The notes under the pieces are model-generated. The model was not told where the DNA came from and did not search any database. It saw only the letters and a list, made by a program, of their open reading frames with translations. A stretch of 64,000 bases of DNA from Streptomyces sp. ISL-43 (GTDB lineage: Bacteria > Actinomycetota > Actinomycetes > Streptomycetales > Streptomycetaceae). Below are positions 25,239-33,328 of the stretch, in pieces. Where the stretch lies: positions 23,226 through 87,225 of the forward strand of contig NZ_JAGGOT010000043.1 in NCBI RefSeq assembly GCF_018614195.1, written 5' to 3'. Both the position numbers and the translations under genes were made by a program. Numbering within the stretch: the stretch's first letter is position 1; each line of letters begins with the position of its first letter.

Positions 25239-26159
25239 ATGGCACACAGCACCCGTGCGTCGCGGACCCGCCGATGGCTCGCCAGGGCCGGCCTCCCGCT
25301 GGCCCTCCTGCTCGGCTCCGCCTTCCCGGCGCACGCCGCCGCCGACGGCGTCGCGGCGGGCGGCGTCGCAGCGGGCGGCGTCGCAGCGGGCGGCGTCAAC
25401 GACTTCTCCTGCCGGCCGAGCTCCTCCCACCCCGAGCCGGTGGTGCTGCTGCACGGCACCTTCGCGACCTGGTACGAGGACCTCAACTTCCTCCAGGCCG
25501 ACCTGGCCGCCCGCGGCTACTGCACCTTCGCCCTGACCTACGGCGCCTACGACGGCTTCCCGCTGGTCGGCGGGCTGAAGCCGGTCGCCGTCTCCAACCT
25601 GGAGATCAAGGAGTACGTGGAGAAGGTGCGCGGCGCGACCGGCGCCGCGCAGGTGTCCGTCGTGGGCCACTCCGAGGGCGGGCTCCAGGCCCTCTACCTG
25701 GCGAAGACGCAGGGCATCCAACCGCACATCAAGGCCGTCGTCGCCATCGCTCCCCCGACCCACGGCACCAACGCAGCCGGCCTCCTGGACCTGGGCGACA
25801 GGCTGCTCGGGCGCCAGACCATGGAGCAGATCGTGACCAGCGTCGGCATCCCCGTGCTGGCCGACGAGGTCCCCGGAGGTCCGGCCATCGTGGCGCTCAA
25901 CGACGGCCCGGTGGCCCAGCCCGGGATCTCCTACACCATCATCTCCTCGCGCTACGACGAGCTCGTGACCCCGACCGAGACGGCGTTCGTCCGCGAGCCG
26001 GGGGTCAGGAACCAGTACGTGCAGGACTACTGCCCCTTCGACCCGGTCGGCCACATCGGCGAGGCCTACGACCTCAACGTCTGGCACATGGTGCGCAACG
26101 GCCTCGACCCGCGCCGCGCCACGCCGATCCTGGTGTGCGCGGTGGGCTCGCCCGGCTAG
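25239..26159 (+). CDS. Secreted lipase/esterase, alpha/beta hydrolase
   Basis: 306 residues from ATG 25239 (AGGAG upstream). The signal (RAGLPLALLLGSAFPAHA) is followed by a Gly/Val/Ala repeat and then an alpha/beta-hydrolase fold of the Streptomyces class 2 lipase type. Oxyanion region VVLLHGTFATW; nucleophile Ser in VVGHSEGG; acid Asp in SSRYDELVTP; His in DPVGHIGEAYD. Cysteines near the start and end suggest disulfides, as in exported lipases. It probably cleaves acyl esters outside the cell. Confidence 0.9.
   Translation: MAHSTRASRTRRWLARAGLPLALLLGSAFPAHAAADGVAAGGVAAGGVAAGGVNDFSCRPSSSHPEPVVLLHGTFATWYEDLNFLQADLAARGYCTFALTYGAYDGFPLVGGLKPVAVSNLEIKEYVEKVRGATGAAQVSVVGHSEGGLQALYLAKTQGIQPHIKAVVAIAPPTHGTNAAGLLDLGDRLLGRQTMEQIVTSVGIPVLADEVPGGPAIVALNDGPVAQPGISYTIISSRYDELVTPTETAFVREPGVRNQYVQDYCPFDPVGHIGEAYDLNVWHMVRNGLDPRRATPILVCAVGSPG
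25347..25391. repeat. 15-bp tandem repeat in the lipase leader
   Basis: Three 15-bp units (one base changed in the first) and a partial fourth encode GVAAG repeats just after the signal peptide. The segment is a flexible spacer. Confidence 0.8.
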
Positions 26160-26189
26160 ACCTCCCGGACCGGGCACGGCACGGCCGCC

Positions 26190-27149
26190 TTACGGGAGCG
26201 GCGCGCCCCGGGCCGTCAGCCACAGCGAGTACCACTCCTCGTGGCTGAGGTCGGGGGCGCGCAGCGCCGCGTCGCGGCAGGCGCGGATGCGATCCGGGCG
26301 GCCCGTGCCGACGATGGGGGCGATCCGGGCCGGGTGGCGCTGCAGCCACCACAGCAGGATCGTCTCCGGTGTCGTGTCCTTCGCCTTGGCCAGGGTCTGC
26401 AGGAGTTCGGCGGTGGCGTGCTCCCGTACGCTCTCCTGCCGTCCGGTGAAGCGGCCTTGGGCCAGCGCTCCCCAGGCCTGGATGCGGACTCCGTTGGCCA
26501 CGCAGTACTCCACGGTGCCGGCCGGGAAGCCGACGGAGGCCGCGGCCGGGGTGTTCACGAGGACTCCGTCCTCGAGCCAGTCGCGCCGGTCCAGGCTCAT
26601 TTCCAGCTGGTTGGCGACGAGCGGGAAATCCAGGTGGCGTTGCAGCTGGGCGCTCTGCGCGGCGTTCATGTTGGAGACGCCGAACTCCCTTACGAGGCCT
26701 TGCCGGCGCAGTGAGGTGAGGGCCTCGGCGGTCTCCCGCGGATCGGCCAACGGGTCGGGCCGGTGCAGGAGCAGGACGTCGATGACGTCGGTGCGCAGCC
26801 GGGTGAGGCTCTCCTCGACGCGGCGGGTGACGGTGGCGCCCCGCAGGTCGTACATGCCGGGGCGCTCGCCCTCGGCGAGGCGGATCCCGCACTTGGTCTG
26901 GAGCGTGACGCGCTCTCGCAGACCCGGGGTGCGGGCGAGCACCTCGCCGAAGACGGCTTCCGCCTTTCCGTGCCGGTAGATGTCGGCGTGGTCGAACATG
27001 GTGATGCCGCTGTCGAGGGCGGCCTCGATCACCGCCTCGGCCTCGTCTATGTCCTCGGCCCGGTACGGGCCGGGCTCCCAGCTGCCGCCGAGAGCCATAC
27101 AGCCGTAGATCAACCGGGTGTCGCCTGTCACTGATGCCGTGATCGCCAT
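26190..27149 (-). CDS. Aldo/keto reductase
   Basis: 319 residues forming a complete TIM-barrel AKR. The catalytic tetrad is visible: Asp and Tyr in FDHADIYRHG, Lys in LQTKCGI and His in LLLHRPDPL. The NADPH site is near IAPIVGTGRPDRI. The sequence is of the YdhF type. Substrate unknown. It begins 9 bp after the end of the Dyp peroxidase gene on the same strand, so the two are probably cotranscribed, but their link is unclear because the peroxidase appears to be exported. Confidence 0.9.
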   Translation of the reverse strand: MAITASVTGDTRLIYGCMALGGSWEPGPYRAEDIDEAEAVIEAALDSGITMFDHADIYRHGKAEAVFGEVLARTPGLRERVTLQTKCGIRLAEGERPGMYDLRGATVTRRVEESLTRLRTDVIDVLLLHRPDPLADPRETAEALTSLRRQGLVREFGVSNMNAAQSAQLQRHLDFPLVANQLEMSLDRRDWLEDGVLVNTPAAASVGFPAGTVEYCVANGVRIQAWGALAQGRFTGRQESVREHATAELLQTLAKAKDTTPETILLWWLQRHPARIAPIVGTGRPDRIRACRDAALRAPDLSHEEWYSLWLTARGAPLP

Positions 27150-27158
27150 GCGTTCACC

Positions 27159-29153
27159 CTACGAGGCGGACGCCTTCCACAGCACCCGGTCACCGTCCAC
27201 GATCACCAACTCCCCGGCGGGGCGGAGCAGCAGCCGCGCGCCCGGGTGGCCGGTGGTGCCGCTCGACCAGGCCGGGCGGCCTTCGGCGGTGCGCAGGACC
27301 AGTTCGCCGTCCTGGGTGAAGACGGCGTTTTGGCCGGCGCCGCCGCTGTCGCTGTGCCACCTACGGCGGCCCTCGCCGTCGAGCAGGACGAGGTCGCCGG
27401 CGCTGTCGAGGGTCAGGCGGACCTTGCCCGCGTCGAGGACGTCGCCGGCGCGCAGGACGGAGCCGGTGTGGAACTCGATGGAGTCGTCGAGTTCTCCGGT
27501 GGCCAGGGCGCGCAGGACGGGCAGGGAGGGGCTGAAGGCGTAGACCGCGCCCTCGGTGCGCACGAACCGGCCGAAGTAGAGGGTGTCGGCCCGGCTGCCG
27601 CTCTCGGAGGGGGTCTCGAAGGCGCAGGGCGAGTCCGGGCCGAGTACGGGGTCGGCGCCGGTGCGGGGGTTGCGGCCGGGCGGGAAGTCCGTCTCGTTCA
27701 GCCACTTGCGCGCCACCAGCTCGAACTGCCCCACCAGGTCCGCCTGGTGGCAGACGAAGAGCAGTCCGCGCGAGGCCTCAGGGCCGTGGTCGGTGCCCAA
27801 GTCGGGGTCGTAGACGGGGCCGTACGGGATTCCGCGCCGCATCAGGCGGCGCCCGTCGAGCTCCGCCTGCGCCAACGGGGGGCGGCCCGGGGTGAGGACG
27901 AGGCCGCCGCGCGGGTTGCCCTTGCGGATGTGGGCGAACAGCGGCATCCGCCAGCCGTGCGGGTCCGCGCTGTAGTCGAGCGTGGCGTCGGGGTCCTCCC
28001 CGGGCTTTGGGAGCCGTTCGGCGGCGGGGCAGAGGGCGACGGGCATCCCGCCCGGCCAGCGGCCCATCATCCGGGCCCCGAGCCACTCCCGGCCGGCGTC
28101 GGCGGGCGCGGAGCCGGCGCGCTGGAGTTCCGCGAGGCGCAGGGCGACCTGCGTCCACCAGCCGGGCACGTCCTGCGCGAGGCGGCGTACGACCTGGAAG
28201 GCTCCGCCGGTGGCCCAGGCGGGCAGGGCGGTGGGCCGCTGCCCGACCCGCTCGGGCCCGACGACGAACTCTCCGGCGGGGATCAGCCGGGTGCCCGGTT
28301 TGCCGAGCACGGTGGTGCCGGTGGCCGGGTCGGGCTCGTCGAAGCCCCGTACGCCGGGCTGGCTGATGCAGTCGGCGAAGCCGAAGTGCTCGTGTCCACG
28401 CAGTTTCCCGGGGAGGGTGGCGCCGTCCTGCCGGAAGAGGACCGTCGCACCGGCCTCGACCGCGGCGTCGCGGTGTCCGGCGACGGCGGTGGCCAGCCGT
28501 TCGGGGTCGTCGGCGGCCACGGTGAGGACGGCGTGCACCGCGCGCCCTGGCTCCTCGGCGCCGAAGAGCCAGGACTGCGGGGCGCTGGTGCCGGTGTCGC
28601 CGAGGTCCCGCGCGCGGGCCGCGGCGCCTTGCGTGAAGGCCTCGGCATTGGAGCCGGCCGGGGCGGCGGGGAAAGGTTCCCTGCCGGCGAACAGGCGCAG
28701 CCCCGGATGGGTGAGGCTGAGCCCGGTCCACAGGCCGGACATGGATGCGGGGTCGATGCCGCCGGCGCGCCGGCGGGCCTTGCTGAAGGCCTTGTTGAAG
28801 CGCGCCACTTCCTCCGTGGTGGAGATCGAGGGCAGCAGGCGGTTCAGCCACCGGCGGGCCTTGCCGGCGTCGCGGAAGTGGAGGAAGAGGAGGCAGGCGT
28901 GGTCCTTGCGGAATCCGGCGAGGATGTCGCCCTGGCTGTGGCGGTCGGTGCGCAGCGGGAGCGGCTCGGGGGCGGCCGCCCGCAAGTGTTCCGCGGCCGG
29001 CGCCGCCGGCGAGGCGGAGGCCGGTGCGGCCCACGCCGCCGGGGCGAGGTTCGCGGTGATGCCGGCGGCGGCGAAGGCCGCGGTCCGGACCACGGTCCTG
29101 CGAGCGGGTCCGGCGTGGGGGCAGCCAGGGGACGGCGACGGGGCGGGGGCCAT
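27159..29153 (-). CDS. Exported Dyp-type peroxidase fused to a bulb-type lectin domain
   Basis: 664 residues from ATG 29153 (GGAG 7 bp upstream). A twin-arginine signal (ARRTVVRTAAFAAAG) is followed by a Dyp peroxidase domain (about 70-550). The proximal haem His408 is in FAHIRKGNPRG. The distal GxxDG motif reads FADC: Asp261 is present but the following Gly is Cys262. Residues about 560-664 form a mannose-binding bulb-lectin domain (LTLDSAGDLVLLDGEG, RLLLRPAGELVIVDGD). Dyp enzymes oxidise dyes, lignin models and phenolics with H2O2; the lectin could tether this one to polysaccharide. The fusion is uncommon. Confidence 0.87.
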   Translation of the reverse strand: MAPAPSPSPGCPHAGPARRTVVRTAAFAAAGITANLAPAAWAAPASASPAAPAAEHLRAAAPEPLPLRTDRHSQGDILAGFRKDHACLLFLHFRDAGKARRWLNRLLPSISTTEEVARFNKAFSKARRRAGGIDPASMSGLWTGLSLTHPGLRLFAGREPFPAAPAGSNAEAFTQGAAARARDLGDTGTSAPQSWLFGAEEPGRAVHAVLTVAADDPERLATAVAGHRDAAVEAGATVLFRQDGATLPGKLRGHEHFGFADCISQPGVRGFDEPDPATGTTVLGKPGTRLIPAGEFVVGPERVGQRPTALPAWATGGAFQVVRRLAQDVPGWWTQVALRLAELQRAGSAPADAGREWLGARMMGRWPGGMPVALCPAAERLPKPGEDPDATLDYSADPHGWRMPLFAHIRKGNPRGGLVLTPGRPPLAQAELDGRRLMRRGIPYGPVYDPDLGTDHGPEASRGLLFVCHQADLVGQFELVARKWLNETDFPPGRNPRTGADPVLGPDSPCAFETPSESGSRADTLYFGRFVRTEGAVYAFSPSLPVLRALATGELDDSIEFHTGSVLRAGDVLDAGKVRLTLDSAGDLVLLDGEGRRRWHSDSGGAGQNAVFTQDGELVLRTAEGRPAWSSGTTGHPGARLLLRPAGELVIVDGDRVLWKASAS

Positions 29154-29429
29154 CGGCTTACTCCAGGGGGAAGGGGTGTGCGGGCAAGTGCGGGAGCGGG
29201 GCGAGGAAGGCGGGTGGAGGCGGGGGGACGGATTCAGCGGCGCGGCGTAGGTGTTCGGCGGCGCCTGGAGGGTGAGGGCGCCGCCCGCGTGCCGCTTGAC
29301 GCGCGGTTCCACGTGGCGCCGGCTGGTGTCGACCGCGTGCGTGGCGATGGTGGGTGCGAGCAGCGCGGCCCGGGTGCGTGGCGATGGATGGGCGCGAGCA
29401 GCACGGGCGGCCCGGCTTGGTCGGGGGGG

Positions 29430-30022
29430 GGTGCGCGTGGTTACCTCGCGACGCGACGGGATCGACGTGCACGCCCGAGGCGTAGGTGTGGTCGAGCTGG
29501 AGGACCAGCGAGACGCCGTAGCCGCGGACACCGCCGAGGGACGCGATGCCGGGCATCCCGCGAAGGCCCCTGGGCCGGCCGATGACGACCATGAAGGCCA
29601 GGGAGGGGACGGCCGCGCCGATCAGGCTGACCACGATGGAGGGGGAAGCCCGTCCTGGATTTCCGCCCCCCGGACGCGGCGCCGCACCATCAGCCGGTTG
29701 ACCGCGTCCCGCGAGTCGTCCACTGCCTTGGGCGGCGTCTCCGGCGGGATTCTATGAGGGCGCCGGCCTCGGCGTGGTTCCCCTTGCGGGCGATCGCCAC
29801 TTGGGCCGGACTCACCGTCAGCAAGGCGAGGGCGAGGTTGGCGAGGGACGAGGAGAAGCCGACCCCGGCGGCGGTGCCGGCGGCCGGGCCCGCGTCCGGC
29901 ATGCCGCGGTCGCGCGCCGGGTAGTGGCCCGGCCGTGAGGCGCCGACGGCGACCAGGGCGGCACCGATGACGGCGATGACGGCGATGGCGGCGATGGCGG
30001 CGATGGCGGCGATGACAACCAC
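29430..30022 (-). pseudogene. Frameshifted membrane protein gene, family unknown
   Basis: Three overlapping frames join into one plausible protein. From GTG 30022 (GAGGAG upstream) comes an N-terminal membrane helix of Ile/Ala repeats, then VSPAQVAIARKGNHAEAGAL. Near 29750 the reading must shift to continue as AVDDSRDAVNRLMVRRR. Near 29640, in a run of five C, it must shift again to give a second membrane helix (VVSLIGAAVPSLAFMVVIG) and GYGVSLVLQLDHTYASGV. No single frame covers the whole. The 3' end is unclear, and a run of nine G lies at about 29429. From there to the Dyp start at 29153 I see only low-complexity sequence. The family is not recognised; it could be decay or sequencing error. 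Confidence 0.5.
29966..30016. repeat. 9-bp tandem repeat encoding a membrane helix
   Basis: Five 9-bp units of GAT(G/A)(G/A)CGGC type plus a partial copy. On the minus strand they encode an Ile-Ala-Ala/Val repeat forming most of the first membrane helix of the broken gene. Confidence 0.8.
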
Positions 30023-30073
30023 GGGGTCGAGGACTCCTCGGTGCGGGGGCCGGCCGGCAGCACGCGCTGCCAG

Positions 30074-30095
30074 TGATCAACACCCTCCTTGATCA
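30074..30095. promoter_or_regulatory. Inverted repeat upstream of the membrane gene
   Basis: TGATCAA-N8-TTGATCA is a perfect 7-bp inverted repeat about 55 bp before the GTG at 30022. It has the look of an operator. Confidence 0.45.
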
Positions 30096-30278
30096 TTGCC
30101 GCCCGCGCGCGCCGAGCGCACCGATGGGGTGACGCGCCCGCAATCCGACGCTCCGCCCTCTCGGACCGTCTCCCTCCGGTCTCGCCGGTCCCGCGCGCCG
30201 CACTCCCGCCCCGCGCCGTCCGCCTGGCCGGGCAGGCCGGCTCAGGCAGGTCGGACCGGGCAGGTCGGACCGGGCAGG

Positions 30279-30770
30279 TCAGCCGGCGGGGACGAAGGTG
30301 CGCCGGTAGCTCAGCCCGGGGCGGCCGTCGACGGTGAGGTCCCCCACCGCCGTGAAGCCGGTCCGGCGCAGGACCGCCGCGGATGCCGCGTTGTCGAGGG
30401 TGGTGACGGCGGTGAGGAGGTGGAGCCCGTACTCCGAAGCGGCGAGCCGGCAGACTTCCGCGACGGCGGCCGTGGCCGTGCCCCGGCCCGCCGCGCGTTC
30501 GCCGATCCGGTAGCCGAGTTCGGCGGAGCCTTGCTCGACGTCGACGAGGTTGACCCGGCCGACCAGTTCTCCGCGCGCGTCGAGCACGACGTGGAAGTGG
30601 CAGGCGCCCGTGTCCTGTTCGGCGAGCAGCGCGCGGTGGCGCTCGTCGAACCCGGTGAAGTACGCGTCCCCCCGGTCCGGCACGGACCGCGCGAAGTACT
30701 CCCTGTTCTCCCGCTCGAAGGCCAGCAGGATGTCTCCGTGGTCGGCCCGGAGCCTCTCGAGTCGCAGCAT
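30279..30770 (-). CDS. GNAT-family N-acetyltransferase
   Basis: 163 residues of the RimJ/RimL type. The acetyl-CoA pyrophosphate loop is ELGYRIGERAAGRGTATAAV, and the later NAASAAVLRRTGF segment is the usual final strand/helix. Members acetylate protein N-termini, antibiotics or small amines. The gene stands alone, divergent from a lipoprotein gene. Between 30023 and 30278 there is only the regulatory inverted repeat and no gene. Confidence 0.88.
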   Translation of the reverse strand: MLRLERLRADHGDILLAFERENREYFARSVPDRGDAYFTGFDERHRALLAEQDTGACHFHVVLDARGELVGRVNLVDVEQGSAELGYRIGERAAGRGTATAAVAEVCRLAASEYGLHLLTAVTTLDNAASAAVLRRTGFTAVGDLTVDGRPGLSYRRTFVPAG

Positions 30771-30892
30771 GCCCGGAGCCTATACGGGCCGTCCGGACCG
30801 GCTCCAAGGGATTTTCCGCGCTCCTCGCGGGGAACACCGTGGGAGCGTCGCAAGGTGCCCGGGAACCGGTAAGTCGGCCTTGACGCCGGGGT

Positions 30893-30910
30893 GTCGCAGG
30901 GGCATGCGAC
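30893..30910. promoter_or_regulatory. Inverted repeat before a lipoprotein gene
   Basis: GTCGCA-N6-TGCGAC is perfect and lies about 65 bp before the lipoprotein start; a TATACG box that could be the -10 follows at 30954-30959. Confidence 0.4.
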
Positions 30911-30973
30911 GATGTTTTCCTTGTCCGGGGGGACCGGGCTCGGACCGAGTCGGTATACGACCAAGGGGTGGGA

Positions 30974-31801
30974 ATGAAGGCAGGGAAAGCCGCCGCGGGC
31001 ATCACCGCGGCACTGATCGTGACGGTGGGCCTGAGCGCCTGTACGGCCGGCACGTCGGTGGGCAAGCATGCCGCCGACACCGCGGAGACCCTGGTCGCGA
31101 CGCTCACGAAGGCTTCCGACGAGGCCTCGAAGTCGGGCTCGGCCAAGGTCAAGATGACCGTGACGATGCCCGACACCGGTGGCAAGCCGGTGGCGATGGA
31201 AGGCATCTACTCGTGGGGCAACGGCCTCGCGATGGAAGCCGAGATGCCGGCGAAGGACCTCCAGATGGAGGACCTGGTCGCGGACGGCACGGTCACGATG
31301 CGGCTCGTGCAGGGCGCGTACTACTACGGCATCGACCCGGCGCCGGACGGCCCGTTCAAGGGCAAGAGCTGGCTGAAGGTGGAGGCCTCCGCCGTCCTCG
31401 GCGAAAAGGGCGCCTCCGCCATGAACGCGGGCAACAGCGACCCGACGGCCGGCCTCAAAACGCTCAAGTGGGCCAAGGACGTCACCAAGGTCGGCACGGA
31501 GACCGTCAACGGCAAGAGCGCGGTTCACTACCACGCCACGATCCCCAAGGACAAGCTGGGCGACGCCGCTTCCCTGTTCGGCGCGGTGGGCGGCGGCACT
31601 GCCACCGAGCTCGTCGCGGACGTCTGGGTCGACGACGAGGGCATGCCCGCTCGGCTGAGCCAGACCTACGGCAGTGTCAGCGCCGACGTGGAGTTCCACT
31701 CCTTCGGCGTCGCGAAGGACATCCCCATCCCGCCGGCCGACGACACGGCCGACATGACCGAGCTCATCAAGAACGGCGGAGCCGGCACGGGCCAGGGCTG
31801 A
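30974..31801 (+). CDS. Lipoprotein of the LppX/LprAFG type
   Basis: 275 residues from ATG 30974 (AAGGGG 5 bp upstream). Signal with lipobox LSAC. The mature region shows the alternating strand pattern of the LppX/LprG half-barrel: KVKMTVTMPDTGGKPVAMEG, then TVTMRLVQGAYYYGI, then VADVWVDDEGMPARLSQ. Relatives have a hydrophobic cavity and carry lipids or lipoglycans across the cell envelope. It is followed by a strong terminator, so it is monocistronic. Confidence 0.8.
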   Translation: MKAGKAAAGITAALIVTVGLSACTAGTSVGKHAADTAETLVATLTKASDEASKSGSAKVKMTVTMPDTGGKPVAMEGIYSWGNGLAMEAEMPAKDLQMEDLVADGTVTMRLVQGAYYYGIDPAPDGPFKGKSWLKVEASAVLGEKGASAMNAGNSDPTAGLKTLKWAKDVTKVGTETVNGKSAVHYHATIPKDKLGDAASLFGAVGGGTATELVADVWVDDEGMPARLSQTYGSVSADVEFHSFGVAKDIPIPPADDTADMTELIKNGGAGTGQG

Positions 31802-31809
31802 GGTGCACG

Positions 31810-31840
31810 GCTGCCGGCCGGCGCGAGCCCGGCCGGCAGC
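31810..31840 (+). terminator. Hairpin terminator
   Basis: A perfect 12-bp stem (31810-31821 with 31829-31840) with a 7-base loop begins 8 bp after the lipoprotein stop. Confidence 0.8.
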
Positions 31841-31927
31841 ACTCGGGGGGTGCGAGTGCGTACCGGACGGTTCAGTTCATATCCTGGGACCGCACGCATC
31901 GCCGCGCAGACGCGAAGGACACCTCCC

Positions 31928-32599
31928 ATGGAAGCCGACACGGCGAGCGCCACGGACGAGTACGGCATCCCGGTCAGCCCCGGCCCCTCCGACGCCTCCC
32001 GGCTCAAGCGCCAGGCGATCATCGACGCGGCCGCAGCCGAGTTCCTGGCCGAGGGCTACTCCGCCGCCTCCATGGACGCGATCACCAGCCGCTCCGGCGT
32101 TTCCAAGGCCACGATCTACAAGCACTTCGGCAACAAGGAGCGGCTGTACCTCGCCGCCATCGGCGGGATACTGCGCCGCACGTACGCCGGCCTCGAACCC
32201 TGCAGCTCCACCATCGCCGAGGCCGACGACCTGCGCGGCGCCCTGATCAGCCTCACCCGGGACTGGGCCACGCTGATGCTGCGCCCCGACATCATGTCGC
32301 TGCGCCGGCTGGTCATCGGGGAGATCGACCGCTTCCCGCAGCTCGGCCGGCTCTGGTACCGGATCACGTACGACATGAACAACGGCCCGCTCACCGAGGC
32401 CGTCACCGCGCTCAACCGGAGCGGGAAGCTCGACGCTCCCGACCCCGCGCTCGCCGTCCAGCAGCTCGTCGCCGCCACCGTGGGCGTCCCGCAGCTCGTC
32501 CACACCTTCGCGCCCGACGCCGAAACCGACCCGGTGGAGCTCACCCGCGTCGTCACCTCGGGCGTGGACCTGTTCCTGGCCCGGTACGCCACCTCGTAG
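31928..32599 (+). CDS. TetR-family transcriptional regulator
   Basis: 223 residues from ATG 31928 (AAGGA upstream). The HTH is standard: RQAIIDAAAAEFLAEGYSAA, then ITSRSGVSKATIYKHFGNKE. The C-terminal ligand domain resembles the AcrR/AefR branch (TetR_C family). A short disordered leader precedes the DNA-binding domain. The target is unknown. The convergent AhpD-like gene and the upstream lipoprotein are the nearest candidates, but neither shares a promoter with it. Confidence 0.9.
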   Translation: MEADTASATDEYGIPVSPGPSDASRLKRQAIIDAAAAEFLAEGYSAASMDAITSRSGVSKATIYKHFGNKERLYLAAIGGILRRTYAGLEPCSSTIAEADDLRGALISLTRDWATLMLRPDIMSLRRLVIGEIDRFPQLGRLWYRITYDMNNGPLTEAVTALNRSGKLDAPDPALAVQQLVAATVGVPQLVHTFAPDAETDPVELTRVVTSGVDLFLARYATS

Positions 32600-32619
32600 C
32601 CGTACCCGGAATCCGGCAC

Positions 32620-32645
32620 CCGGCGGCCGTGGCCGTGGCCGCCGG
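32620..32645. terminator. Convergent hairpin terminator
   Basis: CCGGCGGCC (32620-32628) pairs with GGCCGCCGG (32637-32645) around an 8-base loop, between the TetR gene and the convergent AhpD-like gene. Confidence 0.7.
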
Positions 32646-32675
32646 ACGCCGGACACGGCGGTCACCCGGCTCGGC

Positions 32676-33179
32676 TCACGTCCACTGCTCGGCGGGCGAC
32701 CTCCCGGGCAGCGGCTTGCCGATGAGGGCCAGCGCGCTGAAGAAGTTGACCTGGCCGATCGCGATCGCGAGGGTGGCGAGCGCCTTGGCGTCGTAGTGCG
32801 CGGACGCCTCGGCGTACAGCCCGTCGGGAACCCGCTCACCGTGCACGGACGGCTGGAGCACCGCTTCCGCCAGCTCCAGCGCGGCGCGCTCGGCGCCGGT
32901 GAAGTACGGCGCGTCCCGCCAGGACGCCACCGCGGTGATCCGCTCCTCCGTCTCCCCCGCCCTGCGCAGGTTCCCCGTGTGCAGGACCGTCAGATAGGTG
33001 TTGCCGACGATCTGGCCGGCGCGCAGCTGGATCAGCCCGATCGTGATCCGTGCCACCGATCCGTTGCCCGTGGCCTTGAACAGCGCCGCCCCCACCTCGC
33101 CGAGTTCGGGAACGAGCTCCTGCGGGTTGGACATCCGCGAACCCGCCGCGATCCCCGCCGTCTTCGTACGCGCTTCCAT
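32676..33179 (-). CDS. Carboxymuconolactone decarboxylase/AhpD-like protein lacking the CxxC
   Basis: 167 residues with the helical AhpD/CMD fold (TLAIAIGQVNFFSALA at the end). In peroxidase members this region carries a Cys-x-x-Cys followed by His. Here the equivalent stretch is GNTYLTVLHTGNLRRAGE: the His is kept but both cysteines are gone, so a thiol peroxidase role is unlikely. Such proteins next to GlxA-type regulators are common, and this gene is divergent from one across 149 bp that hold three direct repeats. Confidence 0.82.
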   Translation of the reverse strand: MEARTKTAGIAAGSRMSNPQELVPELGEVGAALFKATGNGSVARITIGLIQLRAGQIVGNTYLTVLHTGNLRRAGETEERITAVASWRDAPYFTGAERAALELAEAVLQPSVHGERVPDGLYAEASAHYDAKALATLAIAIGQVNFFSALALIGKPLPGRSPAEQWT

Positions 33180-33242
33180 GTCCGTCTTCCTTCCGTAGCA
33201 CCGTCGTTGTCGTCGTTCTCCGCTATGACGAACCCCGTCGCG

Positions 33243-33305
33243 CGGATGTGACAGGCGTGCGCGTGCGTGTCCGGATGTGACAGAAGGCCGTCATTGCGGA
33301 TGTGG
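33243..33305. promoter_or_regulatory. Three direct repeats between AhpD-like and GlxA-type genes
   Basis: CGGATGTGACAG occurs at 33243-33254 and 33272-33283, with a shorter copy CGGATGTGG at 33297-33305. AraC-type regulators often bind direct repeats, so the divergent GlxA-type regulator is the likely ligand. Confidence 0.6.
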
Positions 33306-33328
33306 GGGGCGGAGGCGACGATGGGGAC

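Noticed and set aside
27246..29585. 779-codon plus-strand open frame over the Dyp gene
   Set aside because: Antisense shadow; the minus strand has haem and lectin motifs and a Tat signal.
29941..30020. CRISPR-like repeats
   Set aside because: The 9-bp units are contiguous without spacers and encode a helix, so they are a simple tandem repeat.
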